NCBI GenBank assembly: GCA_018466975.1
Contig: CM031561.1
Coordinates: 5,439,111 to 5,503,110 of the forward strand
Direction: 5' to 3'
Length of the DNA stretch: 64,000 nt
From: Sparassis latifolia
Taxonomy: Eukaryota > Basidiomycota > Agaricomycetes > Polyporales > Sparassidaceae
Numbering within the stretch: the first letter of the stretch is position 1; each line of letters opens with the position of its first letter. Below the pieces are notes generated by a model, which searched no databases, was not told the origin of the DNA, and saw nothing but the letters and a program-made list of their open reading frames with translations. Shown here piece after piece: positions 11,877 to 22,398 of this stretch. The position numbers and the translations under genes are program-made.

Positions 11877-12179
11877 TAATTCTCCTGGTACGTTTTTTGA
11901 CGCAGTTTTTCGCATGCTGCTGCTGAGGTTCTTAGCTCAGTTTACTCATCGGTATGCGTGCCCCTTCAAATCTTCGCTTACTCAGTTGATAGCTCTTGCT
12001 GCCACTGCATTTTCGGTCTGATTTTTCACATTTCCCTTCGACGGGTAATTTACGCATTTCTAGCCTTTGTGTTATGTGCGAATAGTCCGGGCGTTAATAG
12101 GGTGCATTGTGAATTGCTGCAGGACGGGGTCCCGCCAGATCTTGTTAAATGTAGACGACGTTCACCGAGGAGTCATCTG
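11877..12179. other. Intergenic, nothing recognised
   Basis: AT-richer spacer after F-box copy 2, up to the first dispersed repeat copy. Confidence 0.4.
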
Positions 12180-12770
12180 CTGTATAATGCTTTCCAATGC
12201 AATATGTTTCGCAAGAATGTGCCATAAAACCATTTCTGCCATCCCTCACGTGTTCCGAACACCTTCGTCCTGTAAAGTTGTTGAACATACGCAATCAGAG
12301 GAGCCTCCGCCACAGCAAATCTTGTTCTGGGACATTGGAAATTGCTGCCAGGACGCTGGTGATGGGGACAGTCACCCGCCTATGATATGCGGAGCTCAAA
12401 TTTGGCAGCACGAACAGGATTGAACTACAAGAATTGAAGATGGAGGCTATTCGGAGAACGTACATCGCTTGTGAGCCTGAATCGCAGTGCATCTGCGTCG
12501 CATATAACTACTGTACAAAGTGACACTGATCACGACTGCGGTCGTCAGTTCTCGAGAATGCAGTAGAGGTGTCATTTACTCACACTTTAAGGAGCTGCTT
12601 CTGACCATACTCGGAGTGGACCCTCCTATCGTGCGACGTAACAGACTCTGTGTGCAAGATGCATGCAGATAGGCAGCATATCCTAAAACAAAGTGATATC
12701 TCACCTCACGAGACATTACTACCGTCCGCCTGGTTCTCCACCGCAAGAACGGCTGCCTGATCCATGGCAA
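12180..12770 (+). repeat. Dispersed repeat family, copy 1
   Basis: Matches 41145-41430, 41640-42240 and, inverted, 51950-52200. Shared words are CAGCAAATCTTGTT, GACAGTCACCCGCC, GAGGCTATTCGGAGAACG, GTGCATCTGCGTCGCATAT, TCTCGAGAATGCAGTAGAG and CCTCCTATCGTGCGA. The 12520-12660 part also occurs inverted at 41430-41590. It has no long open frame and I see no terminal repeats, so it may be a non-autonomous element, part of a larger lost element, or simply part of a segmental duplication. Confidence 0.65.
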
Positions 12771-12874
12771 GCGTGGGCTTGCTGTGGCTCTCTTTCACAA
12801 GGACATCATCGGCCCGATGGACATCGTGAGGTATTGCGGGTCTCGGTGTGATCTTGATTGTCCCTAGTCATAGC

Positions 12875-13249
12875 TCAACTGCTTTCCACGGTGGCAGATG
12901 TGCGGGGCGGACTCATACCCAGTATGACCATGAAAACATCTCCCGTTTTGACATGGATAACTTTATCCGTGTATGCTATGATGAGAAAGCGGCTGACTTG
13001 ATCCCACGTTTTTGCATCGGTGAAATCTGCGCCCGGGAGCATGGAGAGGTCTGATCGTAGTTGCGACGGTTGCGACGGTTCACCGGATTTGTGTCGTCGT
13101 GTTGCTTGAACCAAGTCCGAGTTGATATCCAGAATTTGAATCTTAAGGATACCAGTGGAGAACAGCGCTCGAAAATCGCTAAGTCCGGAGAGATATGTGC
13201 CGTCAGTGACTTTCCAGAGGAACAAGTTTGTAGCCGGACGGTGCGGCAT
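12875..13249 (-). CDS. Small conserved protein of unknown function, copy A
   Basis: A 124-aa frame from the ATG at 13249. It is paralogous to the frame at 42357-42734, and both copies start and stop at equivalent positions. Shared protein segments are PATNL-x-LWK-x-TDGT, ALFST, IQILDIN, TW-x-QVS, and VILG-x-SP before the C-terminus. Neither copy has an internal stop although the flanking DNA has diverged by substitutions and gaps, which suggests the frame is real. It could be the last exon of a longer gene, because related sequence continues upstream to about 13830. No known family is recognised. Confidence 0.45.
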   Translation of the reverse strand: MPHRPATNLFLWKVTDGTYLSGLSDFRALFSTGILKIQILDINSDLVQATRRHKSGEPSQPSQLRSDLSMLPGADFTDAKTWDQVSRFLIIAYTDKVIHVKTGDVFMVILGMSPPRTSATVESS

Positions 13250-13559
13250 GATGGGAGGAACGAAGAGTAATTGATAGGGCAAGCGCTAGACGTCATCATC
13301 CAACCACTGTGGCCGAGGAAGGCTGTTTCGGCACACCAAGTAACTGACAAGTTACAAGTATCGGCTAGCTACATTCGCGCAGAATTTGCTTAGCGGTACG
13401 TATCTTTATCTGCGCTCACAGAGTCTATCACGGACGGACTGATGTGCCCCATATAATCGTTTATTCAAGCGAGACTGTTTGGTATAAACTAAAATGAAAT
13501 GATTCGCGACTGTTCGAGCGTGCAGCGGCGTCTTTGAATACTCACCGTCAATACAGCAC

Positions 13560-13830
13560 CTCCGACTCTGAGTCGTACCTAAGATTCATGGAACCACCAA
13601 TATTATGCACGATGGGCCACGTTCTTACTGTGCCCTCTTAGTTCTACTAGATATATCGAGTGCGCCCTGGAAGACAACTTGCGGCTCGACGCCAGCTTGA
13701 TATTTATCCTGTGCGTCGGTCCAGTCCGTCAGCAAATCAGCATGCTATGTGCAAGCTTCAGAATGAAACTTCGGGACATCAACATTCCAACGCGCGCACT
13801 TCTAATCGCTTGTGCGCAAGGCTAGGATTC
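13560..13830. repeat. Segment duplicated at 43080-43360
   Basis: Shared words include CACCGTCAATACAGCA, TATCGAGTGC versus TACCGAGTGC, and GCGCACTTCTAATC. On the minus strand a short exon-like stretch with a GCAAGT donor (GTAAGT in the other copy) is conserved, but a 4-base gap between the copies breaks the frame. It could be upstream exons of the small gene at 12875-13249. Confidence 0.5.
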
Positions 13831-13889
13831 GGTCTTCCTCAAGCCTTCTCGATCCATCCTACTCAATCTGCCACATCTGCATATTAATG

Positions 13890-14620
13890 CCCACCGTCCC
13901 GAAAAGGCTTGCCTATTGCCGCATCGGGTGGGAAAATTTCATCCTCTGCCCACTCGGTCTCCATTTCCATATCTCTAAGTCTTATACAAGTGACGGCGAT
14001 AAAAGAAGAATCCAGCAATACTGTGCTCATCGCGAATATATGAAGCCCAAGGACGCGCCGCTCAAGCTATTATTGCGCGACTACCAACGCGTGACTGCGT
14101 GGCTGGTGCACCCGTCAACAAGCCCGTCGCGCCACGGCACACACATACATTTGTCGCAGACGTACTGCGCACGCTATGCACTCGGGCACGGAGCTGAATT
14201 TGCTTGTGCATTGGTTTTACTTCGAGGTGGTAGAAAAGACAAGAATTGATATCTCACGCACGCTGACAAGGACAAAGACGTTTGGCGGGACAGGGAGCTG
14301 TGTGAGCAGTGGCCGAATTATGTTACGATTGACAGCGTTGTCCCACGATGGTCGGTGTGCTCTTAACTTGTTGACCGACGCGGATTAGTGGTGTGTCGCG
14401 TTTCTCCTGTTGTCGTTGAGCGCTCTGTCTACAGACGCGAATACCTCGGTCAGGATCATGCATCGCAGGCCATTTCTTTGATGGCGCGGGCGAGGTATAT
14501 GTACGCTTTTGAGACTCGTTCCCCCAGGACCAGTGGATGGATGTGCAGACGTGGCAGTTCAACGTGCGCAAGGTCGACGGCAGGAGGTGGGTTGAGAAGG
14601 AGGACTACCGGTAGGACGTG
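13890..14620 (+). pseudogene. Broken paralog of the 213-aa gene at 43377-44073
   Basis: The promoter-proximal words (GAAAAGGCTTGCCTATTGCCGC, shortened here to CTATTGCCGCATCGGG) and the coding order match the minus-strand gene at 43377-44073. The copy reads DAPLKLLLRDYQRVTAWLVH, then HSGTELNLLVHWFYFEVV, then REYLG, FFDGAGE and DQWMDVQTWQFNVR in different frames. The splice donor of the intact copy (CGCG then GTGCGT) is changed here to GCGGATTAGTGG, and frame breaks are present on both sides. Its orientation is opposite to the other copy relative to the flanking duplicated segment, so an inversion took place. Confidence 0.65.
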
Positions 14621-14639
14621 CGTCGACTTTATGTATGTG

Positions 14640-15340
14640 TTTCGGTGTGAGCTGATCCTTTGCCTTAACAGATGGTGAGCGGGGATAGCTCGTAGTGTCG
14701 GTGGACTTTTGGCCGATGTAGATGTAGAAAAAAAAGTTTCATCGGTTCTGGTCGCATGATGCTCATATGATCATGAACTGTGAATAAATGAACCTTGGCA
14801 GTCAAATGTTGAGCACTGAAATCGTGAACGTCGGACGGTTGCGGTGATGTTATATCCGTGAGCTCTTCCATTCGCACTGCAGTGTCATTCACAGACCCTC
14901 GATTCATTCCGTCGAATTAGAATTATAGTCATACTGATGTATCATTTGTAGGGAATGGACTCCAAGGCCTCAGAGTCATAAGCGATGGAGGAGCTCCGCG
15001 TACATGTCTTCAACTCGAGACCATTTTATTGTGTATCCGCGTCAGTGTCCTGGTCCTAGTTCCCTGAGTTTCAATTAACGGTCGGCAGTGGGCGCACTAT
15101 TGACAGGTTGCAATGGGCAGTGTGGTATCTTTCCTCAAAGCGCTGCCGTCGTCAATGAAACCCAACATTTTCCACCAGAACGTTTCAGAGGCTCCTCGAG
15201 GTTCATGCCTACACCCCGATCACGGTCATTACCATACGAAACGACCTCTGGGCATGCGTCTCTCTGCAAACACCGACTTTCACGCCCTCTTCACCGAGTG
15301 CGTAGCCCGGATCAAAGTCATCAATATCGCTCCGATCTAG
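14640..15340. other. Intergenic, no gene recognised
   Basis: Moderately AT-rich spacer between the broken paralog and duplicated block copy 2. Open frames are short and unsupported. Confidence 0.4.
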
Positions 15341-17660
15341 CCTCCGACGTCGAGTTGCTTCGCGAGAATGCTCCCCGTCGGCCTGTGTACCTGAGGGAGA
15401 AGCCTGCCGCACCGTCCGTCGCTTTTTCAAGCCGCCCTGCGCGTCGCTCCCAGCAGCCCGGATCACCTATATTCCATATCACACAGACCTCTTCCACGTC
15501 ACTCGACCGACATTCTCTCCCGCCGAGATCTCCGATGCGTGCTGCGCCTCTACCTCTCGTTCTAGGTAAGAAGCTTTGGCGGCCACCTCTCGTCCACGAT
15601 TTTGTCCATGTCTCGCTCGGTGATCTGGAAGACGGCTGAGCAGATGCGCGAGGGCGTGGAGCGCCAAGTAAGCTCTACCTCTTCGCCCAGTACCACTCAG
15701 GCCTCATGATCAGCTACCACCCGCGCGTTCTCGCGAAATCTACATGCCTGTCAGTTTCCTCCGATATGTTGTTCTGATCCCATGGTTTTAGCACCGCTAT
15801 CTCTGTCCAACCGTAATGCCCATGAACTAACTCAGCAGCCCCAGCAGTTCGTACTTGTCACGAACGACGAAATTCTTCACATTGCACAACCCAGGAAAAG
15901 CCAAGCTCGATTATCTTGCACAGACATGCCTCAAAACCTTGATAATCGACCGTTCGATAAGGCTGCATGTCGAGAAAGCGCACCTAAAGATTTCAATGTC
16001 GAGTTCTCGTAATCTTGCTATATTCCCGAAGTTCTGTCCGTAAGCAAACACTTAAGGTACGATGGTAGCTAACCTCGCACCCAATTTGCCCACGCGCGGA
16101 TACCTGGTGTTCGGAACAAGTACTATACGTCCGTGTTCCGTACGGACGTTGGCTCGCGTGGATGGTGGCTGGAAGACGTTGCTGATCAATGAATTGTCAC
16201 GAAACTTGAATGCCTTCTCTGCGATGTCGACCGTCCTTAGGATCTCAACACCGGAGTGCATACCATATTCTGAGACCTTGATATCCGCAATGTCATCGGC
16301 CACGTAGAGCGCAGCGGTCGCGCCCCTTGTGGATCTGGACGCTCAGCACTCAGCATCGGTAGACCCTTGCTTTCGAGGCGCCCTTCCTCCAGCGCGGTGC
16401 CGACGTTGAAGTGTAGGGCGCTTGCGCACCGTGTGTTGTACGATGCAGCAAGGTTCGCCGGTCCCTCATGATTCTTGTGCGATCATCATTATTTCCTCCG
16501 CAGTGTGACGACTTTACCAAATGCGATGCCCACAACACTTGTGGTTCTCGCACCGTCTAATACACTTCCCGCCCTTTAACTCCTGAGACCAAAATTCGAG
16601 GAAACTTACGAGGACTCTATGGCTAAATCACTGGTGGTTCGTGCAGGTTTCTTTCCTCCTCAAATATGTTCGTCAACATCTTGAGCTGCATGCTCCAATT
16701 TTGCAGTGTTCGACGCTGAAGTTCCGGTAGGCATGAATATGTCCATATTCAACTACAGGAGTATGTCATACTAGTACTGACGTAGTACTGCAAATTCATC
16801 AGCATGGCCATAGTCACCAGTCCTAATCCGACCTCTACCAGCGTTAGGCGTTGAGTCGCTTAGACTGCACCTCCTCCCGTTGTGCATCCTTCAACAACGT
16901 GGGTTCACGCATGGTCGAGGTTGAGGCCAGCGCCGAGTCCCTTCGGTTGGACAGTTCAACGACGAGCGACGCCCCCATCGAGCTGCCTACAGCGTTACCT
17001 GATGCTGCGCCTCTGTGCTAGTCAACCTCAGAATCATGAAGGTTGTAGTCAGCATCGTGCGCTATTTCATGCCGTGGTGAGAACCTGTTGTGGGGCGGAG
17101 CACTGCAAGCGCGGAGACATTCTCGGGCTTGGTCAAAGCGAGGCAAGTGCGGTTGATGCTTCGCACTTTGTGATGAAACTGTTCCTTCAGTCGATAGTGA
17201 TCGCCTTCCTTCTGACTCGCCTAGTAGGTGTGCTGGGTGGTGGTAACTAACCTTGTAAAGAATTTGCTGATGTAGGGATAGTACGATGCATCAGCGTGCA
17301 GTATGGACATGAAGGGCAAACATGATGCATATTGTTATTCTGCGGTCCTCCCGGTTATGCAACTTGTTTTGTTCCTTTTTGATTGTGTTCATCCTCCAGC
17401 CTTTTGGTAACTCGAATGTTCTATACATACTATGCACTTGTCTGGATTTTAGTGGAATATAGCATTCACGTTCAACCGGCCGTAGTACTTCCCTCTCACG
17501 CAGTTCCTGTGTAACAGGGTGGTTCTGTTTTACTGAACGGTCACTTATCGCTTTACATTCGTCGGTCTGGGTATGAGACGATCCCACTAGTATTTCACGT
17601 TGGAATGCGATTGGAAGTTTCAGCACGTCAGCCCGAGCCATAATCGTAAGGTTGAAGTTG
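15340..17660. repeat. Duplicated block, copy 2
   Basis: Second copy of the block at 6690-10285, in the same orientation and about 1.2 kb shorter because of internal gaps (for example the 9070-9570 segment is absent). Its right end, at GAAGTTGACGC near 17655, is the same point at which copy 1 passes into the F-box promoter. Here it passes instead into the leader of the MYND gene. Frames inside it are broken. Confidence 0.7.
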
Positions 17661-17779
17661 ACGCTGTCCTGGCTGTGCGGGGATAAGCCGCGGGGGATCT
17701 GGATATGGGAAGCAAAGGGGGCAGCCACAGCCAAATACGGCCATACAAGATCAGTCAGGCAGAGATCCCAGTTGTGGCA

Positions 17780-17860
17780 GACGACCGCTCACACCAACAC
17801 CCACCGCCGCCGACACCGACGACGACGCTCACGACGACGACGACGAAGAGGAGGAGACTG
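17780..17860 (+). repeat. CACC/ACG trinucleotide-rich low-complexity tract
   Basis: Runs of CACCGCCGCCGACACC and ACGACGACGACG about 60-140 bases before the MYND start codon, in the probable 5' leader. Confidence 0.6.
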
Positions 17861-17921
17861 ACACACCCGTCTCCATCTTCTACATCGCTGGCACATCTAT
17901 CCCCCCATTCCTTATCGCTCC

Positions 17922-20854
17922 ATGCGCGAATCCAACTTTGCCTTTCCCGCCCAGAACAGGGCGTGCGTTTGCATAACCTCCCAGCTTTATGATCGCAGAG
18001 GTGCGCACCGTCTTTGACTCGCCGGATATTGCTGACGTGTATTGGGCACCGCCAGCGCTGGATACGAATGCGCCGCTGCCGCTGTTCAACTCGCTTACGC
18101 ACCTCACTTACCTCACATCCACCTCACCTCGCATCCGCGAGATCATGACCATGGACGGCGGCCTCGAACGACTCGTCCGTATCATTCACGATTTTTGTAT
18201 CTGTCCGCCACCTCCTGAGAATCCGGCACTATTTTACGGTCTCCAATCTCCTTCATCCCATCCCCCAAAGCCCGTGCCCACTCTCATCCCCAAGTCCTTC
18301 GACCGCAGTGCTCAACAGCGGTTTTCACTCGCTCTCCAGTGCGTTGTGAATATCGGTGTGCGTGGAAGCGAGCCGATCCGGAGCCGCGTCGTCCAAGCCG
18401 GTACGCTCGATGTTGTCGGCTGCATACTCGAAGCATGGCTCGCCGGAAGGGGCTTCGCCGTCGGCCCCAACGTGAGCGCGAATGGCATGCCACGGGAGAC
18501 GCGGGAACGGAGGATGGCGCGGAGGCAGGCTCAGGCCGAGATGCGGTCGCGCGATCACACTGCGGAGCTCGACAGGGCACTTCAGCGCCAGATCGCCCTT
18601 GACCGTGCCATCAGGCTTGAGCGTGCTGCGACTGGCGAAGATGTCGGGCAAGATGTGCGTGATCCGTTCGTATACGATGTTCTGTGCATTGATATCTTCG
18701 CAGGATTCTATGGATATTGACCAGACAAGTACCGAAGACACTGATACACCAACAGATACATCGACCGCCGTTACTCCTGGGGGCATCAGAGGACGCAGCG
18801 GAACCATCATTGCACGCTCGACAACATTACATGCTACTAGCAGCACCCACCGGCGCAGTCGTCCATTCATGCCGTCGGCTTCGACTTCTGCGGATAACTC
18901 TCGACCTGAGACCGAGACAGAAGACGACGGAGACGTGGATATGGACCGCGAGAGCAGCCGTGAGATCGACCCTCCTTCTGTCTCAGTCTCGCCTTCTCCG
19001 GAGCGCCGTGACTCATCCGCGGACACTGGGACTGTGCGGGCTGTACCCGTGCGTTCTCGTAGGCTTGTAGGTATAGTTTCGGACACCCCTTCTGCGACAG
19101 CGACTGTTGCATCTCCCGATCTGAATACCGACGCGCACATCATCATCAACGAACAGGGTGGCCTCGGTGAGGGCGTCAGCGTGGAAGACGGGGTTGTATC
19201 TCTAGAGCAGAACGACGATCTAGCGATGGGTGCGCCTCCTGGAGCACCAGGTGCAATTGACAACCCGGCAGGCAGAGCGGTCACAGACATGCACGGATCT
19301 GCAGGCGAGCGTACGCCTCGTGCGAGGCCTGCAACTCTGCCGATGATGATCCCAATCGCCACTCCTACAACAACCCCTACCTTGCGCGTTACAGGTCCTG
19401 GTGAGCCTGCACGCACAGTCGCACCGGGCACCGGGCGTGCGCACGCGAATCGAGGCACGAACACTCCTCCGACGGGCGCGGCTGCAGGTCCCACTGGCGC
19501 TGCGGGACAACACACGCATCACCATCCCCGCGAAGAGTTTGGCCCATATCGCGACGAAGATGTCCTTCTCAGCCTGCAACTTCTCGCGTATCTCAGCAAG
19601 TATCCGTACGTCCGTCAGGCGTTCTACAAGCCTCGCCCGACTTTCCACCCGGCAAGTCTGAACTACCCCACAGGAGACGGCCGCGTGTCTCAGGCAGTGC
19701 CTGGACCAAGCGGTACCAGATCGAGCATGACAAACCCATCCTCGTCGAGCTCTGTGAGCGGATCGAGTTCGTCTGTGCAAACGCCTGTGAAGGAACCGAA
19801 TTCGTTCTTAAGGGCATTTGCATCCGCGACTGGGCGCGGAAAGGAGAAGGAAAAGGCTCCTGCAAGTCCAGGGGCATCAGGATCTACATCTCCTGTGCCA
19901 CCCCAGCATATGACGAACGTATTCTCGCTGGTGGAGAGGTTCACATTCAGGCACAGTTCTTCGGAGCTGGACTCGCCTAACACTCCGCCTTCACTCCCTC
20001 CAGAGATCCAGTATTGGGCGGGCGTTATCATGCGAAATGCGTGTAGGAAGGACGACAGCCGCGGTGGGATTCGACAGTGCGCTAACAGTAAGTTTCGTGG
20101 ACCTCGTGCATGGTGCTGTCACACTAATTGCGATGCGTTCGCAGTGTTGTGCGGAAAATGGGAAACTTTCCCGCGGGAGTTTGCGAAATGCCGGCGATGC
20201 AGAAAGGCCAAGTATTGCGGCAAGGAGTGTCAGAGCACGGCTTGGAGCGAGGGTCATCGGTTCTGGTGTAGCGCGAAGGATCCGGAGGAGGACGGGGACC
20301 ACCATCATGGGCACGGCGAGGGCTCGTCACGGTCTGCAGTGACGACAACAGCGGGCGGCACGGTTACGGGACGTGCGGAGCGTAGAGCTGAGAGGGAGCG
20401 CGAGCGGCATGCACGGGCGGTGGCAGCAGAGGCAAGATTGGCCGAGCATCTTGGTGTGCGTGCCCCTGGCGGTACCGTTCAGAATCCTATGCGTACGGCG
20501 GTGTCTGCGATAGGTATTGATCCCAACGCGACGCTTGCGGCGCTCAATGCGCCACCGCCGACGCCGAGGGCGCCCATTTTGCCTCCACCTGCAGGCGCGT
20601 GGGCGCCGCAACCGCTGACCGCGCGCCCTCTACGTGGAGAAGAGATGCCGCCGCTGCTTTCAAGAACAGGATTGGGGTTGAACCCGCCGACGGAGAGGGG
20701 AGATGGCGAGCCATCACGGGAGGCGTTACGCCATCTAATGCATTTGGTGGAAGGTCAGCATGAGACGGACAGAGGTGAGGGACCTACGGTGACACCGTTC
20801 ATTGGGCAGCGGATGGAGGAAGGAGCGGGGGATGATCTAATGATTTTTGATTGA
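17922..20854 (+). CDS. samB: SamB/Mub1-type MYND zinc-finger protein
   Basis: Exons 17922..18000, 18056..18654, 18704..20087 and 20145..20854 join in frame to 923 aa. The N-terminus MRESNFAFP, then SQLYDRRALDTNAPLPL, NSLTHLTYL, IREIMTMDGGLERLV and LALQCVVNIGVRGSEPIR is the conserved N-terminal region of the fungal SamB/Mub1 family. A long Ser/Pro/Asp-rich linker follows. The MYND finger is assembled across intron 3: CANMLC, AKCRRC, YCGKEC and the final H and C of HRFWC. Yeast Mub1 works with the Ubr2 ubiquitin ligase to degrade Rpn4, and Aspergillus samB affects development; the same role here is inferred. Introns are 55, 49 and 57 bp. The 57-bp intron is a multiple of three with no stop. The gene is intact. 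Confidence 0.9.
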
Positions 20855-20930
20855 CATGGAGAGTGTGTATACTCTGAGCTGGAGTCTATCTTATTGTGTT
20901 GGCAGCTGAGAGTGTAAGTGGCTGCCGACG

Positions 20931-21068
20931 TAATAGCTACATGATGAGAGTGTAGAAGATGCATTCTAGATGGGCTTAGTCGCCTATTCCATTAACTCAA
21001 TAGAATAGGTGACCAAGTCCATGTAGACTCTGCTTTGTGTTTTCTACACTCTCATCATGTAGCTATTA
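20931..21068. mobile_element. Foldback element (MITE-like) just 3' of the MYND gene
   Basis: A 138-bp palindromic unit. Its 27-base arms, TAATAGCTACATGATGAGAG at 20931 and onward, are perfectly inverted at 21042-21068. Inside, GGCTTAGTCGCCTATTC and GAATAGGTGACCAAGTCC form a second inverted pair around TTAACTCAATA. The whole unit can fold into one long hairpin. It lies 77 bp after the MYND stop and so may be in its 3' UTR. No coding capacity. Confidence 0.75.
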
Positions 21069-22390
21069 TATCAGCACAATACATCCTACTGATAGTAATA
21101 TGCTGGCTGGTGGAAAAGCTGCTGGATGTTGTGGATGCTGCCAGACTCTGGGGGCATTTGTTGGCAGTTAGTTAACATTCACTAGATATCAGTGGTCCAT
21201 CACTGACATCCAGTGACTGCCAGTGAAGTCCAGTGTACTTTGTTGGTGACCTGGCAATATCCCTCGGTAGAGTTACAGAATTTCATAAATGGTAGATTTG
21301 TGATATCAAGACACCTGCACCATGTTGGACAAAGGGAACTTGTCATGATGGTACCAGTGAGTAATAAGCTCGCGCAATTGCTGGTGCATAATTAGAGACT
21401 CATAGTAAACAGTGTATGTGATGGTCAGTCACGGAGAGGACTCAATGATACTCATTACAGTGCTTTGCAGTTTGCACATGAAACTGCATTCTCGATTCCA
21501 CATAAATTGTTTGTTTTAGCCAAATATGTGATAAACCCTAACCTATTTGAACTGCCAGTGTACTAAGTGCCTCCTCAACCGCTCACCACTAGCATCCCTT
21601 TCACGATGTACTGCACAGTACTATTTAAATCTGACATTTATCTAGAGTTCCTGAGCTCATGTGTATGAGGACTATAGCTGCTAAACAACAGAGAAATCCC
21701 TACTGACCCTCTGCCTGATCTTTACAGTTGATCTTAAAACTATGATTATCGTGGGCCTCAGTCACTGCATGCAGCTATGCAATTCTGAACCTCTCTGTTT
21801 GAGGTTGGACATAACCAAACAACATACTGCACATGGACCTGGGAGCAAATGTATAAAGGTGGAAGAAGTCAGGTCTTTCTGTAGTGCTTGGTTGTTATTT
21901 GTTGCACCTATAGCTCTAGTACATACTATAAAAATGTCCAATTCAAACATTAGCTTATCTTGTGCTATTCCTGGGCACAGTCTTCACAGCCTGTCTACCT
22001 CCCTGAGTGCAGTGCCATGATGGATGATGCAATCCTGGCAGTACAAGGGAATTCAAAAAATATAATTTTGGTGTGACATGCTGCAAAGCACTGTAAGGCA
22101 ATATTTGGCCTAAACAAATAAAAGATTTCATTGCCATGTTTCCAGTTTCATATGCAAATGACTGTAATTACAAGGAATTATAAGGTAATTATGTTATATA
22201 TAACACTTTGGGCCCTTTGTGAGTGTATTGTATTACAATCTGGAGCACCACAGTTGCTCAGTGCCAGACTCCATTTACCTATGGCAGTTATTGGCATCCA
22301 GTATCAGCCAGTGGGCTGACATTGGTCACTGGCCTCCCTAATAGCAGTCATTGGATGCAGCTAACATTTGATAAAGATTGCCAAATGCTG
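21069..22390. other. AT-rich transposon-island sequence, no gene recognised
   Basis: Composition shifts sharply from GC-rich genic DNA to AT-rich here. CCAGTG/CACTGG words are frequent at 21190-21235 and 22290-22340. It flanks the hAT insertion and could be part of an older, unrecognised element. Confidence 0.4.
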
Positions 22391-22398
22391 GTTGCACT

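Noticed and set aside
18325..19515. 396-aa minus-strand open frame
   Set aside because: It lies antisense to exons 2-3 of the MYND gene and follows from that gene's composition; no motif or splice context supports it.
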